NCBI RefSeq assembly: GCF_016100455.1
Contig: NZ_JACFSK010000001.1
Span: 310,001-374,000 of the forward strand
Reading direction: 5' to 3'
DNA: 64,000 bases
DNA from: Bartonella sp. M0283
GTDB taxonomy: Bacteria; Pseudomonadota; Alphaproteobacteria; Rhizobiales; Rhizobiaceae
This document shows positions 47,157 to 57,377 of the stretch, piece after piece. The notes under the pieces were generated by a model. It saw nothing but the letters and a program-made list of their open reading frames with translations, had not been told where the DNA came from and did not search any database. The first letter of the stretch is position 1, and every line of letters begins with the position of its first letter. The position numbers and the translations under genes are program-made.

Positions 47157-48050
47157 CTAAAAAAGCGGAACTTTTTCGGTGCAGTGGATTTCGTTCTCTT
47201 TATTGACGATTGTATAGCGTTCAAGCCCACAATGCCAGCTTTCGCAATCTCCATCAATTGTAAACCAGTTGTAATTGGCGGGAGGCTTTTTGCGCCCGAA
47301 TGCTTGCGAGGCAGAAGCAACACCAACGACCGGAACGTCACGTTCTTTCCCTTCAATATGTTCAAGAGAAGGAACATGCGTATGACCATGAAGAATAAGT
47401 TCGGCACCATATTGTTTAATGACGCGCTGGAAACGTTCAATTCCCCATAATTTTTTATGCCAATAAGTAGCGTTTTTATAAGGCGGGTGGTGAATCATCA
47501 CCATTCTGAAAAGATTGCGTTCTTTTGCTTCACGTAAAAGATCAGCCAAATGATAGGCCTGTGCACTGTCAAAGCGGCCGGTTGCGAAAAACGGTGGTGT
47601 GGCAATGGCTGAAGAAACCGCGATAATAGCCACCTGATCACGAACACGCATATAGGGGAAAAGGGCACTCCAGCCATGGGCTTCTTCGCTGGTAATCCAC
47701 GGGCGAAAGGTTTTGCAGGCTTTTTTGAAAGCCCCGCCCACATAGGCATCGTGATTGCCGAAGGTCAGCGAAATATCGCTTGCCGGTCCTTGCGCCACAA
47801 GCCAGTCTTTGGCGGCCGCGAATTCTTTTGGCAAAGAGAGGTTGACGAGATCGCCGGAAATAACAAGATGGTCAGCCTGTTTTTGTTTGATACTTTCCAT
47901 CAAAGCATCAAGCGTTTGCCGCCCCATTTCACTGGTACGATTTTTCTTCCAGTTAATATAACCGGTTAAACGCTTTCCCATGAGCTCGAAAAAACGAGGG
48001 GCAGGGAGCGGCGACAAATGAATGTCGGATATATGAGCCAACTGAAACAT
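47157..48050 (-). CDS. calcineurin-like metallophosphoesterase
   Basis: This protein has 297 residues from the ATG at 48050, giving the typical start MFQLAHISDIHLSPLP. An in-frame ATG 12 bases upstream and a much longer Cys/Phe-rich extension are possible but look non-coding. Metal ligands of the family are in SDIHLSP, VISGDLVNLS, FGNHDAYV, HHPPY and LILHGHTHVPS. It probably hydrolyses a phosphodiester such as a cyclic nucleotide, nucleotide-sugar or lipid headgroup; the substrate is not readable. No strong ribosome binding site is visible ahead of either start. Single gene. Confidence 0.82.
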   Translation of the reverse strand: MFQLAHISDIHLSPLPAPRFFELMGKRLTGYINWKKNRTSEMGRQTLDALMESIKQKQADHLVISGDLVNLSLPKEFAAAKDWLVAQGPASDISLTFGNHDAYVGGAFKKACKTFRPWITSEEAHGWSALFPYMRVRDQVAIIAVSSAIATPPFFATGRFDSAQAYHLADLLREAKERNLFRMVMIHHPPYKNATYWHKKLWGIERFQRVIKQYGAELILHGHTHVPSLEHIEGKERDVPVVGVASASQAFGRKKPPANYNWFTIDGDCESWHCGLERYTIVNKENEIHCTEKVPLF

Positions 48051-48235
48051 TCCACAGAACATAGCGAGACAATAAAAATAGGCAACAAAAAAACAACAAC
48101 CGTCCGAAAAGAAAAGATTATGAAGACAAAGATGGCAAATAAAGGTGTGGAATAGCTTGTAAAGCTGTAAAAAGCAGCAAAAAAGAGACAATTAGTTACC
48201 TGAATGCCTTGAAAGATCAAAAAAATACCAAACTG

Positions 48236-48835
48236 TAACCGGATGTTATTTTTGGAAAAACCGGTTTTCGAGCTTCTTGGGCAGCAATGGGAATGGGGCG
48301 GATAGCTTCAATGCGTTCGAAGGAGCCTTGAAGCCCTTTTAAGCACAAAACTCTATGTGTCAGGACCACATGCACATTTCCGGAAAGCGAGCCAGTCTCC
48401 TTGCGTTTCAAAAGATGCAAACAAATAAAATTGAACCGGATTTATTTTTTGGAAAGGACAGGGCTTCAAGTGTATCGGTGAGCAATGGGAATGGGGCGGA
48501 TAGCTTCAATGCTTTTGAAAGAGCCGCATAGTCCTTAACTTTAACTTTGTTCAGCCCAAGAGTGATGGTTTCGAAAACCGCAAGCCCAGTTCCGGTAAGT
48601 TAAGCGAGCCAGTCTCTTTGCGTTTCAAAAGAGGCAAACAAACAAAATTGAATCTGATTTATTTTTTGGAAAGGCCCGGTTTTCGTCGTTTGTAATGCAA
48701 ATGCGGTAAAGAGTTTCAATGCTTTTGAAGGAGCCGCATAGTTCTTAACTTTAACTTTTTTCAGCTCAAGAGTGATGTTTTCGAAAATCGCAAGCCCAAT
48801 TCCGGTAAGTTAAGCGAGCCGGTTGGACATGTTTA
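48236..48835. repeat. tandem array of ~200-215 bp units, three copies
   Basis: AGCTTCAATGC-type words at 48304, 48502 and 48712 and GCCAGTCTC at 48391 and 48608 define three units 198-217 bases long with clear similarity (GAATGGGGCGGATAGCTTCAATGC, then AAGAGTGATG, then TTCCGGTAAGTTAAGCGAGCC). On the minus strand each unit holds a related open piece, such as KVKVKDYAALSKALKLSAPF in the second and KVKVKNYAAPSKALKL in the third, but stops separate them. No start site or ribosome binding site is evident. This may be a decayed duplicated gene or a non-coding repeat. Confidence 0.82.
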
Positions 48836-49261
48836 AACAAAAAAATGGAATGTTTTTCCACGAAAAAAGTACTTGTTCCGGTTAACCGGAAGCGTTGTTG
48901 CTGTGTCCTGAGGGGAGGGCAAGCAAGCCGGGATTACCTATGAATGGTAGTGATGGCTTTCGGTGAAAGCTATCTTGAAGCCTCTCTACGCAATATCAGC
49001 CATAAATATCAGCCAATTCAATTTCCCGAGTTCCAAAACAGCGGATAGAGAGATTTTCGACGGGAAATTTGATTGAGCAAAGTGAAATTTGCCCAAGCTT
49101 GCAAATAAAAATTTTCCATTTGGCAAAGCAGAGTCTTTTGTAACGCTCTAGCGAAAATTTTGTTGGTTATTGTCGTGGATTTTGACAAAGAGGTCGATTT
49201 TTTCTTCCGGCATGGCCAGAAAAAAGGCTCCCGGCGTGACCGGGAAAAGAAGTCAGGCACA
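48836..49261. other. gene-free stretch before the ompW terminator
   Basis: No supported gene. The 3' side of the ompW-like gene and the end of the tandem array. Confidence 0.4.
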
Positions 49262-49291
49262 AAAAAAGGACGCTTAATAGCGTCCTTTTTT
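49262..49291 (-). terminator. intrinsic terminator of the OmpW-like gene
   Basis: AAAAAAGGACGCT (49262-49274) and AGCGTCCTTTTTT (49279-49291) form a perfect 13-pair hairpin with a TAAT loop and A/T runs on both sides, so it can act on either strand. It lies 52 bases after the porin stop. Confidence 0.88.
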
Positions 49292-49343
49292 GTGAAAAGT
49301 AAACCAAGCCCCCTCAATTTACTTTATCAACCCCCCGCCTTTT

Positions 49344-50063
49344 TTAGAAGCGATAGGTTACACCAGCGCCGATCAGCCAAGGATCAAGCTTTGCTTTACC
49401 GCTGATGTGTTCATTCATCTTCAAAGCATCAGCTGTAGCAGCATTCAACTTGCCGTCGAAATCCGGACGGAGGTAAAGTTTCTTCACGTCGAAGTTGAAG
49501 CCCCAGTGTTGGTCAAGCATGTAGTCGAAACCAACCTGAAGAGCACCGCCCCATGTGTTGTCGATGTCGAGATCTTTCAAACCGACGCCAGCGGAGTTGT
49601 GGTCAGCATCTTCGTTGTAGAAGATTGTGTAGTTAACACCGGCACCAACATATGGCTTGAATGCACCGAAGTTGGTGAAGTGGTATTGAAGAGTAAGGGT
49701 CGGAGGCAAAATCCATGTTTTACCAAGCTTGCCAGCACCTGCTGTGTGCAACGAACCTTTACCGTCGATTGACGAATAGGTTGTGCCCAAAATCAATTCG
49801 GCAGCGATGTTGTTGGTGAAATAGTAGGTGATGTCGAGTTCAGGAATAACTGTGCTCGAGAAATCCATTTCAGAGCCAGGGATCTGGTGAACACGGCCTT
49901 TGTCACGCGGAACAACGCCAAGAGCGCGAACGCGGATCTGCCATGGGCTTTGGGCTTCTTGAACAACCGGCTTTGCACTCTGAACATCGGCAGCCGAAGC
50001 TGAACCTGAGAAGCTGAGTGCTGCTGCGATGGCAACGATACTGCTACCGATCAATTTCTTCAT
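49344..50063 (-). CDS. ompW: OmpW-family outer membrane protein
   Basis: This 239-residue protein has a signal peptide ending in SGSASA-A (about residue 24) and an eight-stranded beta-barrel pattern: alternating hydrophobic strands, LTLQYHFTNFGAFKPYVGAGVNYT, GGALQVGFDYMLDQHWGFNFDVKKLYL and the C-terminal strand LIGAGVTYRF ending in Phe, as needed for barrel assembly. OmpW proteins form small channels for hydrophobic or polar compounds and respond to stress. AGGAGA eight bases ahead of the ATG marks an efficient start, and codon use looks well adapted, suggesting an abundant protein. Confidence 0.92.
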   Translation of the reverse strand: MKKLIGSSIVAIAAALSFSGSASAADVQSAKPVVQEAQSPWQIRVRALGVVPRDKGRVHQIPGSEMDFSSTVIPELDITYYFTNNIAAELILGTTYSSIDGKGSLHTAGAGKLGKTWILPPTLTLQYHFTNFGAFKPYVGAGVNYTIFYNEDADHNSAGVGLKDLDIDNTWGGALQVGFDYMLDQHWGFNFDVKKLYLRPDFDGKLNAATADALKMNEHISGKAKLDPWLIGAGVTYRF

Positions 50064-50670
50064 ATTTATGTCTCCTAAAAAGCGGTGCGTGTTTCACAAC
50101 TGTAATTTGAATATGTTCAAGCCCATTTAAGCCAAAATATCCATTGATTTGAATCAAACAATCACCTTTTTGCCCCTTTATCGCCTTGTTTGACATGCAA
50201 CTGTATCATAATTGCAACAAAAAATCGGGGCTGTGGAAAAATACCAATGAATTCAACTGGAAATATTAACTCATCATTAACTAAGATCGAATCATTTCCA
50301 GACAATCTTGTTATTGTTACAATCGAATATCTCATGTAATTCCTGTTAAAATTGCCGGTTGGAAATTTCTATCAGCGACAAAACTGTCAATCCGAAATAT
50401 AGATGCCTATAAATGAGATTGATTTCATGTTTTTTTCTCGCTAACTATTTCAATGTCGAATAGGGATCGAAGATTGTTTCGAACTTTATTGACAATTGTC
50501 AGAGGCTCGAAAGCTCGGGTCAAGAGAAGCCCATTCACAGTCATTCATAAGAATGCCCATCGGAAAAGTAGACGGATATGTTTTTTGCAAATCAACGACG
50601 ATGAACTGCCGGAGTTTTGGTATTTTTAGCCGTTGATTTTGTTTGTCTTATTTTTCTCTCGGGTCACCTC
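50064..50670. promoter_or_regulatory. long divergent upstream region, ompW / GNAT gene
   Basis: About 600 bases between two divergent genes, with no supported gene. The long untranslated side of the porin gene could hold several promoters or regulator sites. I see no clear palindrome. Confidence 0.4.
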
Positions 50671-51252
50671 ATGGAAAAAAATTCTGCCGCCAAAAAAATA
50701 TTGCCTGCTTCTGATGGCGCAAAAGCTCCGGAAGTTTCGAAAAGCGATGTCGCTATAATGACAGAGTCATCGGAACATGAAAAATTCATCGAAGAGTTGA
50801 ATAGAGAAGCTTTTGGTCCCGCTCGTTTCACGCGTGCCGCCCATCTTATTCGGGAAAGAGGTGGTCACGACAAAAGTCTTTCTTTCGTTCTTTTATTAGA
50901 TGGCAATCTTGTTGGGACCATCCGCATGACGCCGATTGTAGTAGGCAATGCCAATGGCTATCTCCTCGGGCCAATTGTTATATCGCCCAAGACAAAAAGT
51001 CTTGGACTTGGAAGCTTGTTAATGCAGCACACAATAGAGCAGGCAAAAGAAAAGCATGTCCCCTTCATTCTTCTTGTGGGAGATGAACCTTATTATCGCC
51101 GTTTCGGATTTTTTAAAGTCGCTCCCGGAAAAATGACTATGCCTGCGCCAGTTAATCCGGAACGACTCTTGGCGTTGGAACTGTCCGATGGAGCAATGGA
51201 GGAAGCAAAAGGTCTTGTTCTTCATAAAAATCAGGCAAAAAAGCAAGCTTGA
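50671..51252 (+). CDS. GNAT-family N-acetyltransferase
   Basis: This protein has 193 residues from the ATG at 50671. A TTG 54 bases upstream and an in-frame ATG near VAIMTESS are alternatives. The GNAT core shows DGNLVGTIRMTPIVVG, the LLGPIVISPKTKSLGLGSLLMQH acetyl-CoA-binding loop (Q/R-x-x-G-x-G/A type, here K-SLGLGS) and the GDEPYYRRFGFFKV strand common to the YhbS-like branch. The acceptor substrate is unknown. The first 45 residues are poorly structured and may be start misassignment. Single gene. Confidence 0.8.
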   Translation: MEKNSAAKKILPASDGAKAPEVSKSDVAIMTESSEHEKFIEELNREAFGPARFTRAAHLIRERGGHDKSLSFVLLLDGNLVGTIRMTPIVVGNANGYLLGPIVISPKTKSLGLGSLLMQHTIEQAKEKHVPFILLVGDEPYYRRFGFFKVAPGKMTMPAPVNPERLLALELSDGAMEEAKGLVLHKNQAKKQA

Positions 51253-52399
51253 TTTATGTTTGAAAAACGCGGAATGGTATGGTTCGCCGCCCCATTGTTT
51301 TGTGCCTAACCGGTTCAATAGAAAAGCAGACGATTACAGGTGGCCTATCTAAACAGTCGGCCCGTCTAAATGGCCAGCTTATCTAAACAGGCTGCTTCTC
51401 TAAGAAAGATTAGACGGTTTTTCGGGAGGTTTCCAGTTGGTGTCCTGATAACTTTATGTCAGCACTTGCGAAAAAGCGCGAAGCGGTTACCAAAAACTCC
51501 CTTGCCTAAGAAGCGCGCCCTATGTTGGTTTAAGAACAGGAACCATAAGAAGGCTTTTTGAACAATAGTTGACGTTCGAACGGGGTTCATAAGCAATAAA
51601 ACATTTAAAACTTGGGAATGATCGGTAAAAAATCCGCTCTTATTCTATTAAGATAATTGCTGCTTTGATTTAGTTCGCGTGAGATAATGAAAGGCAGGTG
51701 CAAGAAACCTGCTCCGCCGGAATTTCCTATGTCGACTTTTTATACGCGTGTCGTGTTTTTATATGATTGAAGCGAGGCGGGAGACTTCCGGAATATCAAT
51801 CATTTTATATTGGACAGCTACTTCATATCGGACAAATTGTCATTGATTTCCGATAAATTATCATTGCCTATTCGATTGAATGAACCAATGCAGGTTTCGA
51901 AAAGTTTTTTGACAAATGCCTTTAACTTGCGGTTGTGAGAATTGCATCTCCCAGCATTTCTATCGAGTTATTGCCTCAAGTGACAGCAAAGCTTCGGAAA
52001 TAAGCAAGGAAGAAAAACACAATTGTAAAAATTGCTTTTTCACGTGGCGCGCCATTGGGACCTATTGAAACCTACAGAGACCTATTAGCACGGAAAATTC
52101 TGGTTGTTCTGTTAGCCTCAGATAAGGCTTCGGTTGTCCCTTTGTAACTACTTTGCCGCGATTTTGCGATTTTCAAATTTTTTGGTAGCTCTGCAATTGT
52201 TTTCACTCTGCCGGATTAAGTAGAGCTACAGAAAATCATTATCAGAAAACAAATTTATCACTGAGACAGTCAAAATAGATCAATGAAACAACCAATAAGT
52301 CCAAACAGATTATCGAATATTTATCAATAACTCGATTGATATTTATCAATCAACAAGTAAGCGTCTGACGTGTAAAAACTTATTATACGGCAAGTCGGG
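51253..52399. other. 1.1 kb gene-free stretch with degenerate short repeats
   Basis: No supported gene. CTATCTAAACAGTCGGCC-like 17-18 base words recur between about 51342 and 51400, and CGGACAAATTGTCATTGATTT has a diverged neighbour copy CCGATAAATTATCATTGCC at about 51832-51871. These are further local duplications. Confidence 0.45.
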
Positions 52400-52428
52400 G
52401 AAGGTCGTTTTGGGATTTAACGACCTTC
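52400..52428 (-). terminator. hairpin across the end of the MoxR operon
   Basis: GAAGGTCGTT (52400-52409) and AACGACCTTC (52419-52428) pair perfectly. The hairpin includes the stop codon of the last operon gene on the minus strand. No T run follows, so termination is not certain. Confidence 0.45.
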
Positions 52429-54546
52429 TCTAAACCAGAGGCTGACGAGTAGAAAGAGTGAAACGACGAGGGCGAGAACACCATTGAAAAGAGGAAGGGC
52501 AAATGTGTTGACCAGTCTTGTTTCAGTGGCTTCGTTAAGAACAATGTGATTGCGGTTTTTGACGCTATCACTGTTTTGCCCTTTTTGAACGTCGATTGAA
52601 GGAAGTTCGATTTTATCACCCTGCTTATGATGCAAGCGGATAATTGCTCCGCCTGTTTTATTGGCGAGCGGGCGAAGTTTTTCATCTGTCGAAATCAATT
52701 CGGCATATTCGGGCGAATTGATGGGGCCGATATGTGTGAGAGCTTCCTTATCTCCGTTTGTTACTTTAAAAAGGCCAATTTCGTCGGTATCGAGACTGGC
52801 TTCAAAGACACCCGGTTCCTGTTTTTGCAAAGTAACATCACTTGTTTTTCCTGACGGAAAATGAACAGTGGCAATGTCCGGTTTATCGGCCATGGTCTGG
52901 CGGCGAATGGTAAGACGATTACCTTCGCCGGAGGCTGTCAACGCTTCTTCTTCAAGCTCCGGTTCTTTCATGAGCCAATGGGCCATGCGGCGATAGAGTG
53001 TCGCATAGGGGCCGCCGCCTTCAAAACCGCGCGCCCATAACCAGCCTTCGTCGGAAAGCAACATACCAACGCGCCCTTTATCCATATGGGATAACAACAT
53101 AAGTGGGCGGTTATCAGCGCCATTCATGACGACAGTGCTATTCGAGATGTCCCGAACGGCTATCTGACGGAGCCATTTTCCCCATTTTCCCTCTACCGCT
53201 TCCCGCTTTGTACTTGTTTCATCTTTTTCAGTCACATGGGTCAGTTCACGGGTCACAGGATGGCGCATTCCCGCTTTGGTAATTGACGGCGTGAAAGGTT
53301 TTTCAATGACCTCGCCACTTGGCAGAGCTGGCAGAACACTGATGAGCGGTGTTTCAGCAAGTGTATTTGGACCAGCAAATTCAGGCCCCGTTGCCATCAA
53401 TAATGCACCGCCATTCTTCACATATTGCGCTACATAGTCGTAATAGATCAATGGCAATACATTATAGTGCTGATAGCGATCGAAAATGACGAGATCAAAG
53501 TCATTAATCTTGTTGACAAAAAGATCGGTCGTCGGAAAGACAATCAGTGAAAGCTGGTTGAGCGGTGTATTGTCGGCTTTCTCGGGCGGGCGAAGAATTG
53601 TAAAGTGCACAAGGTCGATACTGGGATCGCTTTTCAAAAGGTCGCGCCATGTCCGTTCTCCATTGTGCGGTTCGCCCGAAACAAGCAGCACGCGCAAATT
53701 TTCACGTATCCCCTCGACAATGGTGACAGCAGTGTTGTTGACCGCAGTCAACTCCCCGTCAAGAGGAGAGGTTGTTACTTCGATAATGTTCTTACCCGCA
53801 TGGGGAAGAGTGATTTCCGTTTCGATTTCCCGATTTGTCACTTCACTTTCATGATAGACAACATGGCCGTTGATCTTGAGGTCAACAAGCGCTTTATCGG
53901 CAGAAGAGGGAATTTTGCCTTTGTCCGCTATTTCAAACTTTATTTTAAATGGCTTGTTGGTAATTCCGAAACGTGGCGGATCAACAAATTTTATTTGACG
54001 GTCATATTCGTCCGGTTGACCGGTTAACAATACATTGACCGGTTTTTCGCCGGCGGTATTGGAAGAGGCCTGATCGACATCATGAACCTGACCGTCGGTC
54101 ACCAGAATTGTGCCTGCATAACGGGCAGGCGGAACATCGGAAATGGCTTCATTCAAGGGCGTGAATAATTTTGTTTCGCTGCCATTATTCGAATTGGATA
54201 CGGCTTCTGCATCAATGAAACGGGGTTCGAATTCGGGATGTTTGGAAAGCTCGGTTTTTAATGCGGCTATCGCATCCTGGCTGTCTTTTGAACGGGTACC
54301 GAAATTCTGGCTCTGGCTTTTGTCTAGAACAATACCGACTATGCTTTTCAGCGGCTCTGTTTGTTCCTCGATCATGACAGGGTTGAGAAGGGCAAGTGAA
54401 AGAGCAGCCAACGCACAAGCGCGTAAAGCAGCACCTCTTTTTCTCAAAAAAAGAGCGACAGCAACCAAGAAAAATGCAAGCCCGATCAAAGTAAGACTGA
54501 TTGGCCAGGAAAGAAGAGGTTCGAATGCAAGAGACTGCTTCATCAT
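52417..54546 (-). CDS. membrane protein with VWA/amidotransferase-like region, Bat operon
   Basis: This 709-residue protein has two N-terminal membrane helices (about residues 15-35 and 38-58) and one near the C-terminus (VNTFALPLFNGVLALVVSLFLLVSLWF). Between them lie a VWA-like segment with a weak metal site (LDKSQSQNF) and a region resembling the glutamine amidotransferase-like fold found in these proteins (VFPTTDLFV, DYVAQYVKNGGALLMATGPEF). It is the last gene of a MoxR-DUF58-DUF4159 operon, its start overlapping the stop of the preceding gene (TAATG). Such operons act in envelope stress or metal-cofactor protein maturation. The exact role is unknown. Confidence 0.8.
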   Translation of the reverse strand: MMKQSLAFEPLLSWPISLTLIGLAFFLVAVALFLRKRGAALRACALAALSLALLNPVMIEEQTEPLKSIVGIVLDKSQSQNFGTRSKDSQDAIAALKTELSKHPEFEPRFIDAEAVSNSNNGSETKLFTPLNEAISDVPPARYAGTILVTDGQVHDVDQASSNTAGEKPVNVLLTGQPDEYDRQIKFVDPPRFGITNKPFKIKFEIADKGKIPSSADKALVDLKINGHVVYHESEVTNREIETEITLPHAGKNIIEVTTSPLDGELTAVNNTAVTIVEGIRENLRVLLVSGEPHNGERTWRDLLKSDPSIDLVHFTILRPPEKADNTPLNQLSLIVFPTTDLFVNKINDFDLVIFDRYQHYNVLPLIYYDYVAQYVKNGGALLMATGPEFAGPNTLAETPLISVLPALPSGEVIEKPFTPSITKAGMRHPVTRELTHVTEKDETSTKREAVEGKWGKWLRQIAVRDISNSTVVMNGADNRPLMLLSHMDKGRVGMLLSDEGWLWARGFEGGGPYATLYRRMAHWLMKEPELEEEALTASGEGNRLTIRRQTMADKPDIATVHFPSGKTSDVTLQKQEPGVFEASLDTDEIGLFKVTNGDKEALTHIGPINSPEYAELISTDEKLRPLANKTGGAIIRLHHKQGDKIELPSIDVQKGQNSDSVKNRNHIVLNEATETRLVNTFALPLFNGVLALVVSLFLLVSLWFREGR

Positions 54547-57374
54547 TATTTCTCCTGCCCCAAACGTTCAAGAAGTGCCGGTACGTGTACCTGATCGGCT
54601 TTGTAATTTCCGGTAAGAATATACATAACAATATTGAGACCACCACGAAAAGCCCAGACCCGTTGCATATCATCATCGGGAACAAGGGGATATTTCCATG
54701 AACCTTTGCCATCATGCGCCCATGCACCGGCAAAATCATTGGCGGTGATAAGAATAGAGCTTACACCATCGCCTGCATGGATCGGGCGTTTGTCATTTCC
54801 TCCGAGAGCAGATGATAAAATCCACAATGGCGAGCCCCTGTAACGGCCGGGAAAATCGGGCATAATGTAATAGGATCGCGCAATCACATGGTCAGGCGGT
54901 ACTTCTTCGAGCTCGGGAATATTGAGGCCGGAAAGAATATCGCGCAAGCGCTGGTTATTGGCGGTGGTTTTACCGTTCAAATTCATACCCGTTTCAATCT
55001 GGTCATGAGTGTCGAAAAGAACAGTCCCGCCTTCACTCATATAAGCGTTGATTTTGTCAATCGCGGCTTTGGTTGGCATCGGCGATTTTGCGTCGATCGG
55101 CCAATAGATCAAAGGATAAAATGCAAGCTCATCTTGCTCAAGATCAAGTCCTGCAACCGGACCGGGGTCGATTGTGGTGCGGGTCAGCAAAAATTGGCTC
55201 AAGGCTTCAAGCCCGTTTTTACTCGTATCGTCAATATCATCAAGGCCGGTTATTACATAAGCTAAACGGGTTTTACCCGCCGATTGCACCATTGCGGCGT
55301 CATTTGCGGAAAGTTTTTCGCCAAAAGCAGAGTTTGGTGTGCCCATTTGCCCGAGGATGAAGGCACCGGTAAAACATAAGCCCAACATTAAAAATGAGGT
55401 TTTCCGGAAAAACCGCTTTTGACTGGCGAATAATCCGCCGGAACAGAGCGTAATAAATGTATCAAGTGCAAAAAGCATGATGGCAAATGCCAGAAAAAGC
55501 CCGCCCAGATGCTTTTCAACATCGCCAGAATAGTCCATGAGATGAACTTTACCGGAAAAAATTTCGCTATTTAAAGGTGCAAAACTGTCTTCTTTATCAA
55601 GGAGATTAACCGCATAAAGATTATTTTTCTGGCCATAAAATCCGGGTGGATGGTTAAACGAAGGAAGAGCTTCGGTTTTGTCATTCAAGCTGAGTGGTGC
55701 AACTGTCGAAGGAGCAGGAACGAGAGAGCCATCACTATCGATAACCTGCCATGGTTCGCGAACAATATTTCCCTTGCCCTTGGAGAGGAATTGTACATTT
55801 TGTGCGAGCTCTCCTGTTTCAACCAGTTTTTGCATCATCTCGACAAAAAAACCGGAAAGCGGCAAGGTTGACCATGTCGGACCGGCCGAGGTGTGGATGA
55901 AGACCAACATGCCTTTACCACGTGCCCGCGCAGTGACAAGCGGTGTGCCATCAGCAAGACTTAACCATGTATGATCAAAAAGTTCGGGGCTCGGCTCGGC
56001 AAGTATTTGCCGTGAAACAGTGACATCTTCCGGATAGGTAAGATCGGAAAAAATGCCTGTTTTCGGCAAAGGCGCAAGTTTTTGCGGTGTTGCCCAAGAC
56101 ATGACGCCGCCTAATTGGCGTTCCCCGTGACGCAATTTAACCGGTAGAAGTATGTCTTCATTATCGTTACTCGCTAGATTGGGGCCGGCAAAGCGGATAA
56201 GCGTACCACCCTGTTCGACAAAATGGTTGAGTTGTTGCTGTGAAACCTCGGGCATATTGACGACATCATCCAGAATGATCGTCGAAGGATGACCGAAGCT
56301 TATCAATGTTTCAATTGCCTGTTCGAATGACTGACCTTTTGTGGTTAAAACATCGGCCCGGCCATAAAGGGCCTTTTCAATATAATAGAAGGGGGAAAGC
56401 AGGGGTTCAGCCAATTCGCGCGCAGAAGGCGAAACCAACCCCACCCGATAAATATGATTTCTTGCATCGGAAAGATATGTGGCTGCAACGTCATGCTGAC
56501 CGTTTACTTTGACAGCCGCAATATCATTCTTCATTTCAATGGGTAAATTGAAAGCCGATACGGTAGAGGTTTCCCCGTCTTCGAAACGGGTTTCGGTTTC
56601 GGCAATCATCCGTCCCTCACCGTCATAGGCTCCCAGAGACAGAATTTTTTCACCGTCTCCTTTGGCACGGATAAGATCAATGGCAAGTGCACCATTATCG
56701 TTTTTGGTTGAAGTGATGCCAACAAGATCGGATATATCGCGATCATAAACCAGAATATCGCGATCGGCGAGGTTCATGAGCGGGCTGAAGGCTTCATCAT
56801 CTTCGACCATTTGCAAGCCGTCGGACAGATAAACAATATCGGCTTTTTCGCCTTTCAGCGCAGCCGCCAGTTTATGAATGACAGAACGGCGATGTGTGGG
56901 CAAAGAAAGCGGGCGCATTGTATGAACGAGCTTTTCTGCCTCGTTACTGTTTAATGCACGGATGTCCTGATTGTCATTGTCGGCTGTTGCCGCAATATAG
57001 ATTGTTTTCTTCGCCTTTTCTGCCTGATTGATGAGATCAAGCGCAATATCAACCCGCTTATCCCAGTCATGAACCGAAGCCCAGCCGTTATCAATGACAA
57101 GAGCAAGGGGAGCATTGCCTGACAACACGGTTGTGGCAGGCCGCCAAATCGGGTCAGCCAAAGCGAAAATGACCATAGCGACCATGAGAAGGCGCAAAAG
57201 CAGCAACCACCATGGTGTCCGGTTCGGCGTTTCCTCATGATTGGCAATTTTCAACAAAAGCCGCAAAGGCGGAAAAATTTCACGTGTCGGAGCAGGTGGC
57301 GTGACATGCAAAAGCCACCAGATAGCCGGTAGCGTGATCAAAAAAAGCAGGAGAAAAGGTGCAGCAAACCCCAT
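54546..57374 (-). CDS. BatA-like DUF4159 membrane protein
   Basis: This 942-residue protein begins with the BatA N-terminal signature (FLLLFLITLPAIWWLLHVTPPAP, then WWLLLLRLLMVAMVIFALADPIW). A VWA-like domain follows with LVIDNGWAS, then a long periplasmic-type middle, two central helices (about residues 640-660 and 680-705) and a C-terminal DUF4159 domain (YPLIYWPIDAKSPMPTKAAI, GGTVLFDTHDQ). It lies three bases after the DUF58 gene and overlaps the next gene. In the family, VWA proteins of this kind are thought to work with the MoxR ATPase as a chaperone-like membrane complex. Family knowledge is thin, so the function is inferred from the operon only. Confidence 0.85.
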   Translation of the reverse strand: MGFAAPFLLLFLITLPAIWWLLHVTPPAPTREIFPPLRLLLKIANHEETPNRTPWWLLLLRLLMVAMVIFALADPIWRPATTVLSGNAPLALVIDNGWASVHDWDKRVDIALDLINQAEKAKKTIYIAATADNDNQDIRALNSNEAEKLVHTMRPLSLPTHRRSVIHKLAAALKGEKADIVYLSDGLQMVEDDEAFSPLMNLADRDILVYDRDISDLVGITSTKNDNGALAIDLIRAKGDGEKILSLGAYDGEGRMIAETETRFEDGETSTVSAFNLPIEMKNDIAAVKVNGQHDVAATYLSDARNHIYRVGLVSPSARELAEPLLSPFYYIEKALYGRADVLTTKGQSFEQAIETLISFGHPSTIILDDVVNMPEVSQQQLNHFVEQGGTLIRFAGPNLASNDNEDILLPVKLRHGERQLGGVMSWATPQKLAPLPKTGIFSDLTYPEDVTVSRQILAEPSPELFDHTWLSLADGTPLVTARARGKGMLVFIHTSAGPTWSTLPLSGFFVEMMQKLVETGELAQNVQFLSKGKGNIVREPWQVIDSDGSLVPAPSTVAPLSLNDKTEALPSFNHPPGFYGQKNNLYAVNLLDKEDSFAPLNSEIFSGKVHLMDYSGDVEKHLGGLFLAFAIMLFALDTFITLCSGGLFASQKRFFRKTSFLMLGLCFTGAFILGQMGTPNSAFGEKLSANDAAMVQSAGKTRLAYVITGLDDIDDTSKNGLEALSQFLLTRTTIDPGPVAGLDLEQDELAFYPLIYWPIDAKSPMPTKAAIDKINAYMSEGGTVLFDTHDQIETGMNLNGKTTANNQRLRDILSGLNIPELEEVPPDHVIARSYYIMPDFPGRYRGSPLWILSSALGGNDKRPIHAGDGVSSILITANDFAGAWAHDGKGSWKYPLVPDDDMQRVWAFRGGLNIVMYILTGNYKADQVHVPALLERLGQEK

Positions 57375-57377
57375 AAC

